Of a stretch of DNA of 64,000 nt, positions 62,702 through 64,000 are shown piece by piece. The DNA lies in contig CAMDNE010000002.1 of NCBI GenBank assembly GCA_945902745.1, forward strand, positions 186,001-250,000. Reading direction: 5' to 3'. Under the pieces are notes generated by a model that was not told the DNA's origin, made no database searches, and saw only the letters and a list, made by a program, of their open reading frames with translations. The stretch is from Chitinophaga pinensis. GTDB taxonomy: Bacteria; Bacteroidota; Bacteroidia; Flavobacteriales_D; Crocinitomicaceae. The position numbers were made by a program, and so were the translations under genes. How positions within the stretch are numbered: position 1 is the first letter of the stretch; every line of letters begins with the position of its first letter.

Positions 62702-63502
62702 ATGAAAATTCTAATAGGATTATTTTTTTTATTTTCATTGAGTTCAATGTTAAGTCAAGAAAATAGAAATACACTCATAATCTATTATGGTTTCAATGAA
62801 TTTGAACTTTCAAATACTGCTCAAAAACAACTTAAAACACTTTTGGAAACTGCACAAAAAGGTGAGTTTTATATTGAGAACGTAACAGCCTACACAGATT
62901 TAAATGGAGATTTTCAATACAACAAAAACTTGGCGGAGAAACGAATAAAATCAGTTGAAAAGATTATTAAATCGTATAATTTTGAAATAATCAAAAAAAA
63001 TGCAGCTGGAGAAAATTATCCTAAAAATGCGCAAAACACAGAAGACTATAAATATTGGAGACGAGTAGAAATTCAATACCTTATTGTCCCACCAACGATA
63101 GTTATTCCCGATGAACCTCAAAGTCAACCCGAAACTGATTTTAATATTGAAAAAATATCCTCTTTAAATAAAAATTCGATTGTCTTAAATATTGAATTTA
63201 TCCCGGGAGAAGATGTTTTGATTGGAAACTCATTTGAAGAAATAAATAAATTATATACGTTCCTTTCCGATAACCCTCAGGTATATGCTTTTCTTAGAGG
63301 TCATGTTTGTTGTGCCGATGATTTTGCACTTTCTTCTGCAAGAGCTCATGCTGTATTCATGAAATTAGTTCAAAAAGGAATCGATGCTAAACGATTGAGG
63401 TACGATGGATTTAGTAATTACATTCCTGTCGTTACTCCAGAGTTAACAGATGAAGACAGACAAAAAAACCGAAGAGTTGATGTGATTTTCACAATAAATT
63501 AA
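62702..63502 (+). CDS. Exported protein with two OmpA-like domains (paralogue 2)
   Basis: 266 residues with a signal peptide (ILIGLFFLFSLSSMLSQ). The layout matches its neighbour: a first OmpA-like fold (YYGFNEFELSNTAQKQLKTLLE, TAYTDLNGDFQYNKNLAEKRI, EDYKYWRRVEIQYL) and a second one (VLNIEFIPGEDVLIGNSFEEINKLY, LRGHVCCADDFALSSARAHAVFMKLVQKGIDAKRLRYDGFSN, DRQKNRRVDVIF). The HVCC and DRQKNRRVD motifs are shared with paralogue 1, indicating a tandem duplication. Probably binds peptidoglycan or another envelope polymer. Confidence 0.85.
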   Translation: MKILIGLFFLFSLSSMLSQENRNTLIIYYGFNEFELSNTAQKQLKTLLETAQKGEFYIENVTAYTDLNGDFQYNKNLAEKRIKSVEKIIKSYNFEIIKKNAAGENYPKNAQNTEDYKYWRRVEIQYLIVPPTIVIPDEPQSQPETDFNIEKISSLNKNSIVLNIEFIPGEDVLIGNSFEEINKLYTFLSDNPQVYAFLRGHVCCADDFALSSARAHAVFMKLVQKGIDAKRLRYDGFSNYIPVVTPELTDEDRQKNRRVDVIFTIN

Positions 63503-63552
63503 AAACTCATTATATAATACTTTACTTTTGTATAGTTTAAATATTACTATAC

Positions 63553-64000
63553 ATGAAAATTCTACTTTTAATCATTGGTTTTCTCCTTTTACACGATATT
63601 TCATTTTCTCAAAATCAAAACATTTCAAACGGTGCATATTTCGATGGAGAACCCTATTTAGTTATTGACCCATTAAATCCTCAACATTTAGTTGCAGCAT
63701 GGATGGGTTTTCAATTAAGCAACAAAATAACGATCAAAACTTCTTATTCAAATAATGGCGGAACAACTTGGTCTACTCCTATTTGGCAACCCCATCAAGT
63801 TATCGACAACTCTTCTGCAGATGTATCATTAGCCTATGATTTAAATGGCAACTTATATATGAGCTATATTGATCACGATAATATAAATTTCTTAAATGGT
63901 GCAATTTATGTTCGTAAATCAGTTGACGGCGGATCCTCTTGGGGACCTGCTGTAGAAGCCACTTCAATAAGTGATTGCCCAAATCAAGCTTGCATTGATC
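63553..64000 (+). CDS. Exported sialidase/BNR-repeat-like protein, 3' end beyond window
   Basis: The first 149 residues of a larger protein are visible. A signal peptide (LLLIIGFLLLHDISFSQ) is followed by a beta-propeller-like start: GEPYLVIDPLNPQHLVAAWMGF, then SYSNNGGTTWSTPIW and YVRKSVDGGSSWGPA, which are the Asp-box (SxDxGxxW) turns of sialidase/BNR and VPS10-type propellers. Enzyme activity cannot be judged from this part. Starts 50 bases after the second OmpA-like gene. A type IX sorting tail would be expected at the missing C-terminus. Confidence 0.75.
   Translation, partial: MKILLLIIGFLLLHDISFSQNQNISNGAYFDGEPYLVIDPLNPQHLVAAWMGFQLSNKITIKTSYSNNGGTTWSTPIWQPHQVIDNSSADVSLAYDLNGNLYMSYIDHDNINFLNGAIYVRKSVDGGSSWGPAVEATSISDCPNQACID

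Overview
The window looks like ordinary chromosome from a low-GC (roughly one third by eye) aerobic Bacteroidota bacterium, most likely of the Flavobacteriales. Evidence: promoters of the Bacteroidota type (TTG-N19-TAnnTTTG), class III glutamine synthetase, the bamD-rpoZ-coaBC-porD-recN block, a PorD-like type IX secretion protein, a GldI-like FKBP lipoprotein, GSCFA/DUF4301/DUF4494/DUF4835 proteins, MenB (menaquinone) and dispersed REP-like repeats typical of the phylum. A narrower placement (Crocinitomicaceae/Fluviicola-like) is only a guess.

Layout. 1-1613 (-): a truncated DAHP synthase translationally coupled to an epimerase-CBS fusion. 1741-2979 (+): alpha/beta hydrolase and TerB-like protein. 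3045-4140: an IS30-family element sitting inside a dispersed GCGAATTCGCG-type repeat. 4173-7703: DCC-family protein, hydroxyacyl-CoA dehydrogenase, alkaline-phosphatase-like enzyme, MenB. 7806-12947 (-): DUF2130 protein, AAC(3)-like acyltransferase, TonB-like protein and WG-repeat protein. 13069-16315: L31, a beta-helix lipoprotein and malate dehydrogenase. 16475-18308 (+): an ECF sigma factor with an unusual membrane partner carrying a PKD-like and a CHU_C-like domain. 18690-35374 (-): a long housekeeping stretch (GSCFA, recN, porD, coaBC, rpoZ, bamD, M23/LysM, two FKBPs, nrnA, dapA, ligA, prmC, GNAT, outer-membrane protein, membrane MutS-like).

35477-45553 (+) starts with a DUF58 protein and is then an assimilatory sulfate reduction locus: an Rrf2 regulator, sulfite reductase with a HEPN-like tail, CobA, a precorrin-2 dehydrogenase-TSUP fusion, APS reductase, CysD, CysN and a TrxB-like ferredoxin-NADP reductase. 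Sulfate is activated by CysDN, reduced as APS by CysH, and sulfite is reduced by a siroheme enzyme. CobA and the fusion protein make the siroheme, the FNR probably supplies electrons, and the TSUP half may move sulfite or another sulfur anion. A repeated ATCCTACTAA motif lies before both the regulator and the reductase.

45550-64000: DUF4301 and methyltransferase genes whose start codons overlap; a second ECF sigma operon; a LuxR-type response regulator; glutamine synthetase III; an M16 peptidase, PdxH and DUF4494; a propeller-like exported protein; an active/inactive M16 peptidase pair; two paralogous proteins with doubled OmpA-like domains; and a truncated BNR/sialidase-like exported protein.

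I saw no rRNA, tRNA, CRISPR array, prophage or defence island. The most unusual items are the siroheme-TSUP fusion, the repeat-derived signal peptide of an FKBP lipoprotein, the IS30 insertion into a repeat, the sigma-partner fusion, and the candidate Rrf2 operators. All functional assignments come from reading motifs by eye.
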